A stretch of 64,000 nucleotides of DNA from Phycisphaerae bacterium. GTDB taxonomy: Bacteria; Planctomycetota; Phycisphaerae; UBA1845; UTPLA1. Position numbers and translations under genes: made by a program. The notes under the pieces were generated by a model, which saw nothing but the letters and a program-made list of their open reading frames with translations, searched no databases and was not told the DNA's origin. Shown here one piece after another: positions 8,735 through 17,748 of this stretch (within the stretch, counting starts at the first letter, position 1; every line of letters starts with the position of its first letter). The stretch is taken from positions 248,001-312,000 of the forward strand of contig DATEMU010000001.1 of NCBI GenBank assembly GCA_035275405.1. The letters are read 5' to 3'.

Positions 8735-10171
8735 GTGACCGCACCCAACGTCTCCTTTGTTTCCCTCGGATGCCCGAAAAACCTCGTCGACTCCGAGAAG
8801 ATGCTCGGCCTCCTTGCTGAGGCGGGGTGCGGGATCGTCGGCGATGGCGGGGCGGCAGACGTCGTCGTCGTCAACACCTGCGGCTTTCTTTCGGCGTCGC
8901 GCGACGAGGCCATCGAAGTGCTCAAGGAGGCCGCCGCACAGAAGAAAAGCGGCGAGGTCAAGCGGCTCGTTGTCGCGGGCTGTCTCGTGCAGCGCGACGG
9001 TCAGGGGCTGGTCGACGCCGTGCCCGAGATCGACGCGCTAGTGGGCGTCAATAATCGCAACGACATCGTTCGGGCCGTATTGGGCGAAAAATCAAAAAGT
9101 CGCAAAGTCAAATCGAAGATCCACCGTGGCGGAAAATCAAAACAAGAAAATAAGAGCACATCGGAAAACGGCCGCACCGTGTTCCTCGGCGAGTATCACT
9201 CGGCGTCATGGATCGACGCGAACAAGTCTGATCGAGCGCGCCTGCGGTTGACGCCGACGCACTACGCCTACCTGCGCATGAGCGAGGGCTGCAACCAGAA
9301 GTGCACGTTCTGCACCATTCCCTCCATCCGTGGACCGATGCACTGCAAATCCGTCGACGAGATCATGGCCGAGGCCCGCGAGCTGATCGACGACGGCGCC
9401 GTCGAACTCAACCTCATCGGACAGGACACGACCAGCTACGGCATGGACATCGGCTACGAGCCGGGGCTATCGGGACTGCTGCGCGAGATGAAAACGCTCG
9501 ATGGCATCGAGTGGATTCGCCTGATGTACGCCTACCCTTCGGATTTCGCGGATGAAATGATCGACGCGATCGCCGATTGCGACAAAGTCGCCAAGTACAT
9601 CGACATCCCGCTGCAACACATCAACGATCGCGTGCTCAAGGCGATGTTCCGCCGCGTTACGCGAAAAGAAACGGAGGTCCTGCTCGAGAAACTCCGCAAG
9701 CGAATTCCGGGCGTGGCGATCCGTACGACCTTCATCGCGGGTTTCCCCGGCGAGACCGACGCGGAGCACCGCGAGCTGTGCGAGTTCGTCCGCGACTTCG
9801 GTTTCGACGCGATGGGTGTATTTCCCTACTCCAGCGAACCGGGCACACCCGCGCATCGGATGAAGGGTGCTTTGCCGCAGGAAACCGTCGAGCACCGCGT
9901 CATGGAACTGATGCAGATCCAACAGGAAGTCGCGTTCGCCAGAGCCGCCTCCGCCAAAGGCCGATCGTTGCGCGTAATGATTGACGATTTCGGAAAGGAC
10001 GGCGTCTATCCCGCCCGCCACCAGGGCCAGGCCCCCGATGTCGACAGCGTCACCTACGTCGAGGGCGGCGAACACGATCCCGGCGAGTTCGTCAACGTCC
10101 GCGTGACGGGTCACGGCGGCTACGATCTGCGAGCCAGGGCTGTCACAATGGGCCTGCCCATCCTTCGCTAA
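8735..10171 (+). CDS. rimO: Ribosomal protein S12 methylthiotransferase
   Basis: 478 residues from a GTG start, preceded by GGAG at a 9-base spacing. The enzyme adds a methylthio group to an aspartate of ribosomal protein S12. It has the N-terminal UPF0004 domain ('SLGCPKNLVDSE'), the radical-SAM triad C186-x3-C190-x2-C193 ('CNQKCTFC') and the C-terminal TRAM domain. It is about 35 residues longer than usual. The excess lies at residues ~117-150, a lysine/serine-rich stretch coded by an AT-rich repeat-like segment at the junction between the first domain and the radical-SAM domain. The 'SLGCPKN' start and 'GQDTTSYG' favour RimO over MiaB. Confidence 0.93.
   Translation: MTAPNVSFVSLGCPKNLVDSEKMLGLLAEAGCGIVGDGGAADVVVVNTCGFLSASRDEAIEVLKEAAAQKKSGEVKRLVVAGCLVQRDGQGLVDAVPEIDALVGVNNRNDIVRAVLGEKSKSRKVKSKIHRGGKSKQENKSTSENGRTVFLGEYHSASWIDANKSDRARLRLTPTHYAYLRMSEGCNQKCTFCTIPSIRGPMHCKSVDEIMAEARELIDDGAVELNLIGQDTTSYGMDIGYEPGLSGLLREMKTLDGIEWIRLMYAYPSDFADEMIDAIADCDKVAKYIDIPLQHINDRVLKAMFRRVTRKETEVLLEKLRKRIPGVAIRTTFIAGFPGETDAEHRELCEFVRDFGFDAMGVFPYSSEPGTPAHRMKGALPQETVEHRVMELMQIQQEVAFARAASAKGRSLRVMIDDFGKDGVYPARHQGQAPDVDSVTYVEGGEHDPGEFVNVRVTGHGGYDLRARAVTMGLPILR
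9086..9160. repeat. AT-rich AAAGTCAAA-type repeat inside rimO
   Basis: Lysine/serine-coding stretch with repeated AAATCAAAA and AAAGTC words in an otherwise GC-rich gene. The same word set appears inverted at 24080-24108 in the ArsR-type gene. It is inserted in frame at an inter-domain position. Confidence 0.5.
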
Positions 10172-10183
10172 ATACAAAACAAC

Positions 10184-10942
10184 TCAGTCCGCCAGCACCA
10201 TCCCCGCGTCAATGAGGAAGTGGATCAGAATCAATACTTCCAATCGGCGCTGTTTCATGAGTATGAATGGCACGCCGAATGCTAGGCCCGCGAAGGCGTA
10301 AACCACGCACATTTGGACGCTCCGCGGCGTACCGTGAATGAAGAGAAACGATACGACGGTAATGGGAAGCGCCCGCCACGGCGAGCCCACGATGCGAGTC
10401 AGCCGCGTAATGGCGAAGCCGCGAAACAGCACCTCCTCCGTCACGCCGGCCGTGAAGGCGACAAAGATGACAAATAGCCGCTCGGGCGTCGAAAGCGGAA
10501 TCATGAATTGCGGTTTGGAGCGCCCGATCCGCGGCAGACCGTCAGGATAATGAAGGCCGGGCGCAACGAACGCCGCGGCGATAAGTGCGGCGAGGATCGT
10601 TGCGAAGACCCACCACCAGCGCCGATACCAGCGCCAGTCCACACCGATCGACGACCACGGCTCGCGGTTTTTCTTGAGCGCCAACCAGACGAAGCCGAGC
10701 GGCACCCAATGAAAGGCCAGCACGAGCAGCCAAAAATACCACCAATGCGCCCGGCTGCCTCGGAAGATTTCGTGGATCAGAGGACCCACATACCCCGCAC
10801 AGTACGCTGCCGGGTAAGCAACCAACGCGAAAAACAACGCGAACCACGTCCAACTATCCAGTTTTCGCCTCCGCGCCGGTAGTCCGTTATCACCTTGAAT
10901 CGCGATAACCATGTGTTTCTTCGTTTGCAGCGAGTCGTTCAC
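10184..10942 (-). CDS. CPBP-family intramembrane protease (Abi/CAAX-like)
   Basis: 252 residues from a GTG at 10942; an ATG ten codons later is an alternative. There are about seven membrane segments. The glutamate motif EExxxR is present as 'GVTEEVLFRGF', followed by the 'FIHGTP' and 'HFLIDAG' histidine motifs, the catalytic set of the CPBP family. Substrates of bacterial members are mostly unknown, and roles in bacteriocin immunity or peptide maturation are family-level ideas only. It converges with rimO with 12 bases between. A second member lies at 37823-38710. Confidence 0.82.
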   Translation of the reverse strand: MNDSLQTKKHMVIAIQGDNGLPARRRKLDSWTWFALFFALVAYPAAYCAGYVGPLIHEIFRGSRAHWWYFWLLVLAFHWVPLGFVWLALKKNREPWSSIGVDWRWYRRWWWVFATILAALIAAAFVAPGLHYPDGLPRIGRSKPQFMIPLSTPERLFVIFVAFTAGVTEEVLFRGFAITRLTRIVGSPWRALPITVVSFLFIHGTPRSVQMCVVYAFAGLAFGVPFILMKQRRLEVLILIHFLIDAGMVLAD

Positions 10943-11051
10943 AATTACAAAAAACAGTCAATTCTCGGACATTTGCACGCGACGCATCTGCGCTCAGCTT
11001 CGATGCGCGCCAGCGCTGCCCATGATAATGACCGTTTGACCTCACTGACAA

Positions 11052-11081
11052 TTGACATTGGCCGTCATATTTGAGTAAGAT
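11052..11081 (+). promoter_or_regulatory. Sigma-70-type promoter for the Ig-like lipoprotein gene
   Basis: TTGACA (11052-11057), 18-base spacer, TAAGAT (11076-11081). This leaves a leader of about 120 bases before the ATG at 11208. Confidence 0.55.
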
Positions 11082-11207
11082 GGGAGCATTCTCAAGGGGT
11101 CGTATCGGGGCCCGGGGCATTCTCAGTTCTGGTTACGAGTGCCAATGCAACGGTGGTGGAGTTAAGCCCGCACCGTTCCAAGAATCGATTTTCGGAGGGT
11201 GAATTCA

Positions 11208-13949
11208 ATGAAGCCGTTTTCCGTCTGCAAGAAATTTCTCTGCCTTTCACTGGTTCTGGCAATCGCCGCGTGCGACCCGGTCGCCGTGCCCACGCTACCC
11301 ATCGCGACTCCGTCGCCGACACCGACTGCCGAAGTGGGACCGCGGCCGCGCCTCCCCAAGAGCGTCACCGGCTTTCTGCCGAAGTCCTCCTCGGCGCACG
11401 CTCTCACGGTGCCCTGTTCATCGAGCAACGGGCCGGCCATGGTCACAGACAAGCCTGATTACGCTCCGGGCGAAATCGCAACGCTGGCAGGTTGCGGCTT
11501 CTGGGCGGACGAGCCGATCGACATCAGCGTTTCCATCGACGATCCCATTACCGGCGCGCATATCGGCGACTACGACTGGAACGTCGAATTCACCGACGCC
11601 AATGGGGCCTTTAGTACGCAATACCTGATTCCACAAGAAGCCGCCTGGATGATCCTCACCGCCACGGCGATGGGTTACGAATCTGGCCTCATTGCCACCG
11701 TTACCTTTACTGATCATCCCGGCAGTAATTTCAGCCTCGCCGGGCCACCGGCGCCGTCAATGACCAAGACCGACGGGACGGGGATCGTCTCGATCTCCGT
11801 GAATGTCGCGCAGACCGGTGGCGCCGCCATCGCGCTCAACGGCGTGAAGGCCCGCGGAACGACGGCCGATGGTGTGGACGAGGGAACGCCCTTCGACGGC
11901 GTACTGTCCAAAGCGGGCGGAGGCTACGGCACCTGGACAGGGTCTTTCACTGGTATCGCCGGACGAACCTATCGATTGAGTGACGTTGAATTAACCCTGG
12001 GCGATGGACACCTGCCGACACCCGGCATTTCCCCCAATATTCTCTTGGACATCCCCGCCTGCAATACGGCGACCGTCGCAACGTGCCCCGTCGATGTCGA
12101 CGAAGGGGACACCACCGTCTCGGTTTCAGCGTCCCTGACTCGAACCGCGACGTTTGCGTACACCACACCGGCCGGCGCTGTGAATGATGGCGCGGTCACC
12201 TTTACCGTCACCCGAGACAGCGACGCGATGGTCATGGGAACCCTCTCCGGCGTGGCCGTCTCCAGTGGAACGACCGGAGCTCAACTGGTGACCGTGGCGG
12301 CTCTAACCTCCGGCGCCTATACACTGAGCGCGGTCTACACGGGCAACACGACGGCCTCCCCCGGCGGAATCCGTCACGCCAACAGCTCTAATTCCTGCGG
12401 CTTCAATGTCGCGTCCAGTTGTACAGCGCCCACCGGTGTGACCATTACTGCTCCTGCCGACGGCGCCGAAATCGAGGCCACCAACCACCCCGACTGTGAC
12501 GAGGCCGACGTGACGGTCACGGCTGAGGCGATCGGTGGCACTGCTCCGGTCACCCTCACCTACAAACTCGACGCCGGCGCGTTTCAGGCCTCGTCCACTT
12601 TCCTCGCCGTCGGGCTCGGAGCGCACACGATTACCGTGAAGGCCACGAACGCCTGCGGCAGCGCGGAAAGCTCCATCAACTTTACCATCGTGCCCGAAGA
12701 GGAGCCGATCACGTTCGTCGACATCACCAGTCCGGCGGATGGCGCGGAATTCGTCTCCTGCGACCCGGTGGACATCGCGGTCTCCGCGGATCACGACGGC
12801 ACGGACGTCACGTTAACTTGGTACGTAGACAATGTCGAAGTCGTGCCGGTCGCCGGGCAGATCAGCGTCGCGCCGGCCAACCCGCCCACTGGGGCGCGGA
12901 CCCTTAAGGTCGTGGCCAGCAATAACTGCACGCCGGTGTCGCCGCAGGATGAAATCACCATCTACGTCCGGGGGATCCCGGTCAGCGACGTTACGATCAG
13001 TGACCCGACTGCCGACCAGGTGTTCACCGCCGCGAATTGCACGGATGCCGAAGTGATCGTGAGTGCTTCGGTCAATGCCGACGCCTGCGAGCCTGTTACG
13101 TTCACTTACAGCCTGGATGGCGGCACTGCCCAGGCGTCGAACACTTTCACCGCCGCCCTCGGCTCACACAGCGTCATCGCTACGGCGAGTAATGAGTGGA
13201 ACACGACCCCGGTGGATAGTGACGCCGTGAGTTTCTCGGTAAAGGCCGAAACCGAAGTCACCATCGACCCTCTGCCCGCCGACTATGGCGCAGGGTCGTG
13301 CGAGCGAACCGTTACCGGCACGCTGAAGGATTCCTGCGGCACGGCGCTGGTAGGCGAAACCGTCACCCTGCTCGCCTCTATCAATGGCGGGTCGTTTGAT
13401 TCTGTGGGTTCCGATACGACCGATGGCAGTGGCGCGTGGAGCGTCACCTGGGGCGGAAGCGAGAACCTCATGCCCGGCAGCACGGTGCAGTATCGCGCGA
13501 CTTACGCCGGCAATGATTCCTACTTCCCGGATGACTCGCCCGATAGCGACTTGGTTCTCGTTCACTATGTCTGGGGCGGCGTCGGCCCACCGCTCAGCGA
13601 GACGACCGTACGAAAGGTCAAGCGCGGCAGCACTGTGCCGGTGAAGTTCAGGATCTACGACTGCGATGGCGCCGAAATCTGCACGAACATCGGCCTCGCC
13701 AACGGTGGCAAGCACACCGTCGCCCTCTACTACAACGCCAACGCGGTCCCGTACGGCGACGATACCTGGGAGGATGCCGGCAGCAGCAGCCCGAGCGGCA
13801 CCGACTTCCGCTATAGCGGAACGTGCGGCGACGGCCAGTGGATCTTCAACCTGAACACCGGCACCGCGCTGCTCAACTGCACCTACAAGATCGTCATCAA
13901 CCTGGACGACGGGAGTTCCCACAACGTGTTTATTTCCATCGTCCGTTGA
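11208..13949 (+). CDS. Large Ig-like repeat lipoprotein with C-terminal PxKF-type domain
   Basis: 913 residues. The N-terminus is a lipoprotein signal with lipobox I-A-A-C (Cys22), then a proline/threonine-rich linker. A domain opening 'VTDKPDYAPGEIATLAG' is the type seen at the start of surface Ig-like proteins. Several Ig-like repeats follow (each with 'ITSPADGAEF' or 'ISDPTADQVF' openings, ~400-680), then a module near 690-790. The C-terminal ~120 residues contain 'TVPVKFRIYDCDG', the PxKF pattern. GGAGGG at 11194-11199 fits the ATG at 11208 better than the in-frame GTG at 11199. It probably sits on the cell surface as a structural or adhesive protein; no enzyme motif is seen. Confidence 0.85.
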   Translation: MKPFSVCKKFLCLSLVLAIAACDPVAVPTLPIATPSPTPTAEVGPRPRLPKSVTGFLPKSSSAHALTVPCSSSNGPAMVTDKPDYAPGEIATLAGCGFWADEPIDISVSIDDPITGAHIGDYDWNVEFTDANGAFSTQYLIPQEAAWMILTATAMGYESGLIATVTFTDHPGSNFSLAGPPAPSMTKTDGTGIVSISVNVAQTGGAAIALNGVKARGTTADGVDEGTPFDGVLSKAGGGYGTWTGSFTGIAGRTYRLSDVELTLGDGHLPTPGISPNILLDIPACNTATVATCPVDVDEGDTTVSVSASLTRTATFAYTTPAGAVNDGAVTFTVTRDSDAMVMGTLSGVAVSSGTTGAQLVTVAALTSGAYTLSAVYTGNTTASPGGIRHANSSNSCGFNVASSCTAPTGVTITAPADGAEIEATNHPDCDEADVTVTAEAIGGTAPVTLTYKLDAGAFQASSTFLAVGLGAHTITVKATNACGSAESSINFTIVPEEEPITFVDITSPADGAEFVSCDPVDIAVSADHDGTDVTLTWYVDNVEVVPVAGQISVAPANPPTGARTLKVVASNNCTPVSPQDEITIYVRGIPVSDVTISDPTADQVFTAANCTDAEVIVSASVNADACEPVTFTYSLDGGTAQASNTFTAALGSHSVIATASNEWNTTPVDSDAVSFSVKAETEVTIDPLPADYGAGSCERTVTGTLKDSCGTALVGETVTLLASINGGSFDSVGSDTTDGSGAWSVTWGGSENLMPGSTVQYRATYAGNDSYFPDDSPDSDLVLVHYVWGGVGPPLSETTVRKVKRGSTVPVKFRIYDCDGAEICTNIGLANGGKHTVALYYNANAVPYGDDTWEDAGSSSPSGTDFRYSGTCGDGQWIFNLNTGTALLNCTYKIVINLDDGSSHNVFISIVR

Positions 13950-14039
13950 CATGGAGGTCGGCGCCGGCTCAGCGGGCAGTGTAAAGTGTCAGCGCCAATC
14001 GGCGGACGCCGATCAGAAAAGCGCCGTGGGGTCGCAGCG

Positions 14040-14440
14040 CGTCTCAAGTACGTGGCCCGCGGACCCGCCGTCGGCGCTGGCAGTATTCCCATTGCCTACC
14101 ACGGTTCCCCCAACCCCGCCGACCCGCCGCACGCACCCCCTCCCGACTCGGCCTGCCTGGGCGACGCCGTGATGACACCAACGTCCGGCGCTCCGCCGAC
14201 TCCGCCATCTACGGAATTCGCGCCGGTCAAGTTTACGGTCGGCGCGAGGAAGTGAATAATGCCGCCTCCGCCGCATCGACCGATCTTTTAAGTGCCTGGG
14301 CGGCCATCGCCGCCGTTCGCTTCTATCGTCCCCGCCTGGGTGATCGATCCCGGAGTCGCAAGTATCACAATGCCGCCGGCGCACGGGTCCCGCTCGAAAC
14401 CGAACGGTTCGATCGCGATACCCACTAAACTTTACCGCGA
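14040..14440 (-). pseudogene. Decayed fragment of a glycine-rich secreted repeat protein
   Basis: No intact gene lies between 13950 and 14636. One minus-strand frame reads, from about 14437 down, 'AGGIVILATPGSITQAGT', then 'IEANGGDGRPGT', stop, then 'CGGGGIIHFLAPTVNLTG' and 'SGGGACGGSAG', stop. This is the rhythm of the large glycine-rich surface proteins of planctomycetes and myxobacteria (GGxGGTIxI... blocks). It is broken by two stops, with a possible frameshift continuing as 'GNGNTASADGGSAG'. Upstream and downstream parts are missing. I infer a remnant of a deleted gene. The plus-strand open frames over the same stretch look random. Confidence 0.6.
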
Positions 14441-14540
14441 CGACCGGTGTCGTGGTCGAAAGGCCCAGCCTGTGCCTCTGCCCGATCCGGCGCAGCGGTC
14501 AATTCATCGAAATCTCCGAAATAGGCTGAAAAACATCGTT

Positions 14541-14577
14541 TGATCGGGTTGTTTATCGATATACCGATCAGTAAAAT
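14541..14577 (+). promoter_or_regulatory. Candidate promoter with inverted-repeat operator
   Basis: Perfect inverted repeat TGATCGG (14541-14547) and CCGATCA (14564-14570) with a 16-base spacer, overlapping a weak promoter TTGTTT (14549-14554), 17 bases, TAAAAT (14572-14577). It lies 60 bases before the gene at 14637. The base composition switches to AT-rich here. Confidence 0.4.
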
Positions 14578-14636
14578 CGAAGGCGCGGCCGGCGTTTAGT
14601 GTGGGGGTTCGTTATTGTGTTTTCCTGAGAGGCGTA

Positions 14637-16865
14637 ATGAAAATGCGAATTTCATGGAACGGCAGACTTTGTCCAACACGATTGGTCGTTGCTCTTATCG
14701 CGTTCGCCGCGACGCCGCTCGCGGCGCAGCCGTTCCCCTCGAACAACGTCAGCTTGCAAAGCTGGCTTCCGCTCTCCAGCTTTTCGCCGCTGCCCGAAAA
14801 CGGGAATGACTGTTGGGGCTACGTCTCCGGGTCCGGCCGCGAATATGCCCTCATGGGGCTCGCGAACCAACTCGCGGTAGTCGAGATTACCAATCCCGCC
14901 TCCCCTACGATCGTCGGCAGTATCTCGCACTCCAATAGTCTGTGGGCGGACGTGAAGGTCTACGGCAACTACTGCTACGTCTCCAACGAGACCGGCGGCG
15001 GCATCGACGTCGTCGATCTTTCCAACGTGGATGCGGGAACCGTTACGCTCGTGCAGCGCTTCACGGGCGGAGGCGTGTCCAGCGCGCATAATGTCGCCCT
15101 GAATGTCGAAAGCGGTTACCTGTACCTTTGTGGGGCCAATATCAACGGCGGCGCGTTGGTAGCGGTCAGTCTCGCCGATCCGGCCAACCCCGTGATCGCG
15201 GGATCATGGACGGCCTCAGCCGCCTACACGCACGATTCTCAGATCGTCACGTACACCAGCGGTCCTTATGCCGGTCGCGAGATTGCGTTTTGTAGTGATG
15301 GCGGGACCGGTTTTGACATCGTGGACGTGACCAACAAGTCCGCTATGTTTCTGGTCGCGCGACGCACCTATCCCAGCCTCAGCTATTGCCACCAGGGGTG
15401 GTTGAGCGAAGACCGAAATCATTTCTATATCAACGACGAGACGGATGGAATTAACCGTACGACAATCTTTGATGTTTCCGATATCGACAACCCGGTGATC
15501 GTGGGAGAATACAGCGCGGGCGTCGGTGCCACGGACCACAACCAATATGTTCTTGGGAACTTCATGTACGAGGCCGACTATCACGCCGGCTTAAGGATCT
15601 TCTGTCTGGACAATCCGCTCGCGCCTCTGCAGGTGGGTTACTTCGATACGTATCCCGAGGACAATAACTCCGGGTACGAGGGCGCGTGGAGCGTGTTCCC
15701 CTACTTCCCAAGCGGCAATGTGATCATCAGCGACATCAATCGCGGGCTCTTTGTGGTCGATCCATCGCAGGCCCTCACGGCCGGCAGCGTCGCGTTTTCC
15801 TACCCCGACGGACCTCCCGCGCTGCTTTGCCCGGATGGTGGCACGCGAGTTCGTGTCAATATCGCCGCGTCGTGTGGCGCGACGTTAAACGCCGCCAGCC
15901 CACAGCTTCATTATGACGCCGGTAGCGGTTACACCTCGGTGGCGCTGGAATTGGTCGCGCCCGGCGAGTATGACGCCGTTTTTCCGGCGATCCCGTGCCA
16001 GACGCAGGTTTCCTATTACGTAAGGGCGGACAGCAATCTCCCATCATCCTTTACCGACCCGGCCGGTGCCCCGGCTTCCACCTACTCCGCCGTCGTCGCC
16101 ACCGACAAGGTCATTTCCCTGACGGAAACGTTCGAGCTTGCCGGGGCCTGGACCGTTGGTGATCCCAGCTCGCCCGATACCGCCACGATCGGAATCTGGA
16201 GCCGCAACGTTCCGCAGCCGACAGCGGCCCAACCGGGGGACGATCATACGCCGGGTGCCGCAACGATGTGCTGGATAACGGACTACCGGGCTGGAACGGG
16301 CGTCGGGACATACGACGTGGACAACGGCAAGACGACCCTGCGTTCGCCAACGCTGGATTTAAGCACCATCTCCGACCCGTGGATCGGCTATTGGCGCTGG
16401 TACTCAAATACCGCCGGCTCGGCGCCGAACCAGGACGTCTTTACCGTCGATATCTCCTCGAACGACGGTTCGAGTTGGACGAATGTCGAGACCGTCGGTC
16501 CCGCGGGCCCCCAGACTTCCGGCGGCTGGTTTTATCACGAGTTCCGCGTGGCCGATATCGTCACGCCCAACAATCAAATCCGCCTGCGTTTCGTCGCGGC
16601 CGATGTCGCCCCGGGGTCCATCGTCGAGGCAGCGCTCGATGATTTCGAGATCTTTACCTACAAGTGCTGTCTCAAGGGCGATGCGAATGAAGACGGCATG
16701 GTCGATTCTTTCGATATCCAGGCCTACACCAACGCCTTTCTGGCCCAGCCGGTCTTTTGCACGACGATGTTCTGCAACCTGGATATGGACAGCGACCACG
16801 TGCTGGAGACGGGGGATGACGTAGAGGGCTTTGTGGCCTGCCTCCTCAACGGCGCGTGCCCGTAG
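14637..16865 (+). CDS. Secreted choice-of-anchor-B protein with C-terminal dockerin-like domain
   Basis: 742 residues from ATG 14637 (GAGAGG just upstream). A signal peptide ends near 'PLAAQ'. Residues ~30-380 form a beta-propeller of LVIVD type: repeated units such as 'LAVVEITNPASPTIVGSI', 'VAVSLADPANPVIAGSW' and 'IFDVSDIDNPVIVGEY', matching the choice-of-anchor-B family. A middle MAM-like/galactose-binding region follows (~490-680). The last ~60 residues hold two calcium-loop repeats, 'DANEDGMVDSFD' and 'DMDSDHVLETGD', a dockerin-like ending. In planctomycetes such endings are thought to help surface anchoring or sorting; a cellulosome is not implied. The function is unknown. Confidence 0.85.
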   Translation: MKMRISWNGRLCPTRLVVALIAFAATPLAAQPFPSNNVSLQSWLPLSSFSPLPENGNDCWGYVSGSGREYALMGLANQLAVVEITNPASPTIVGSISHSNSLWADVKVYGNYCYVSNETGGGIDVVDLSNVDAGTVTLVQRFTGGGVSSAHNVALNVESGYLYLCGANINGGALVAVSLADPANPVIAGSWTASAAYTHDSQIVTYTSGPYAGREIAFCSDGGTGFDIVDVTNKSAMFLVARRTYPSLSYCHQGWLSEDRNHFYINDETDGINRTTIFDVSDIDNPVIVGEYSAGVGATDHNQYVLGNFMYEADYHAGLRIFCLDNPLAPLQVGYFDTYPEDNNSGYEGAWSVFPYFPSGNVIISDINRGLFVVDPSQALTAGSVAFSYPDGPPALLCPDGGTRVRVNIAASCGATLNAASPQLHYDAGSGYTSVALELVAPGEYDAVFPAIPCQTQVSYYVRADSNLPSSFTDPAGAPASTYSAVVATDKVISLTETFELAGAWTVGDPSSPDTATIGIWSRNVPQPTAAQPGDDHTPGAATMCWITDYRAGTGVGTYDVDNGKTTLRSPTLDLSTISDPWIGYWRWYSNTAGSAPNQDVFTVDISSNDGSSWTNVETVGPAGPQTSGGWFYHEFRVADIVTPNNQIRLRFVAADVAPGSIVEAALDDFEIFTYKCCLKGDANEDGMVDSFDIQAYTNAFLAQPVFCTTMFCNLDMDSDHVLETGDDVEGFVACLLNGACP

Positions 16866-16989
16866 GGTAATTCGCGAATCCACGATGAGTCTGATAAGCG
16901 CTGGTTCCAGACCGACGGTCGGAAGCAGACCTCATGCCCGCGTGCCGGGCGGCCGAAAGGAGGAGGGGCTTCTCCCCGGAGGAACGGCC

Positions 16990-17295
16990 GTGATCACCTT
17001 CGTCTCCCACCCCGATCAGCGACGCGAACTGCGGTGCAACTCCGACGACGTCATTCGCTGGAAGCGCCCCGGGCGCATCGAGGACCACAAGGGCTGGACG
17101 CTCGACGCCTCGCCTTCGGGGATCGGCTTTCTGACGTTGGCCGAAGCCGCCCCGCAAATCGGCGACCGCCTTCATCTACGCAAGCTGCATGGAGAGACCT
17201 GGACCACTCTCGAGCGTACCGTTCGCGTTGCCCGCGCTGATCCGACAACGAACGACGAGTTCGTCGTGGTGGGTTGTGCGATCGAGAGCCGTTAA
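16990..17295 (+). CDS. Small PilZ-like domain protein
   Basis: 101 residues from the GTG at 16990, which has GGAGGA (16978-16983) six bases upstream. An ATG at 16885 in the same frame would add 35 low-complexity residues and has no ribosome site. The pattern 'RRELRCNSDDVIRWK ... TLDASPSGIGFL' with a following basic/acidic beta-barrel segment resembles PilZ (RxxxR ... D-S-x-G-x-G), which binds cyclic di-GMP, but the match is imperfect ('DASPSGIG'). It lies just downstream of the secreted dockerin gene, with no sign of shared function. Confidence 0.65.
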   Translation: MITFVSHPDQRRELRCNSDDVIRWKRPGRIEDHKGWTLDASPSGIGFLTLAEAAPQIGDRLHLRKLHGETWTTLERTVRVARADPTTNDEFVVVGCAIESR

Positions 17296-17376
17296 CCCCG
17301 CAAAAGCCAGTACCGCGCTTGTTAAGAGATGTGATGCATATATCCTTAGCGGCTAACTCCCGCTGGAGGATGTACC

Positions 17377-17742
17377 ATGGCCGGTCCGCCCGTTCCAAGT
17401 CCCATCGAGCCGCTTCCCTATGCCGGACCCCCAGCGATGCAGCCGGGCGCCGGCAAGGCGACCGCGTCGCTTATCCTCGGCATCATCAGCGTGGTGTTCT
17501 GGTTGTGCCCGCCCGTCGGTCTTGTCCTCTCGGTGACAGGATTGGTGCTCGGCATCATGGCGCAGCGTGAGTACCGCCGCCGCTCGGCGAAGGCGGGCAT
17601 CATCCTGTGCGTGATCGGACTGCTGTGCACGCTTGTGAACGGCGGATATGGCGCGTACATGGGAGCGACCGGGAAACATGCGTTGGTAAATCGCCTGCTG
17701 CCACAAACGACTCAGCCCGTCAGTACCAGTGTGGCGCCGTAG
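17377..17742 (+). CDS. DUF4190-like small membrane protein
   Basis: 121 residues. A proline-rich N-terminus (1-28) is followed by two hydrophobic helices, ~31-58 ('ASLILGIISVVFWLCPP') and ~70-95, joined by a short basic loop 'AQREYRRRSAKAG'. This is the DUF4190 layout seen in many bacterial small membrane proteins of unknown role. GGAGG 8 bases upstream supports the ATG. It converges with proS. Confidence 0.75.
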   Translation: MAGPPVPSPIEPLPYAGPPAMQPGAGKATASLILGIISVVFWLCPPVGLVLSVTGLVLGIMAQREYRRRSAKAGIILCVIGLLCTLVNGGYGAYMGATGKHALVNRLLPQTTQPVSTSVAP

Positions 17743-17748
17743 ATCGGC

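Noticed and set aside
13951-14255. Plus-strand small frames after the Ig-like lipoprotein gene
   Set aside because: Proline/alanine-rich shadow sequence; the opposite strand explains the stretch as a decayed glycine-rich gene.
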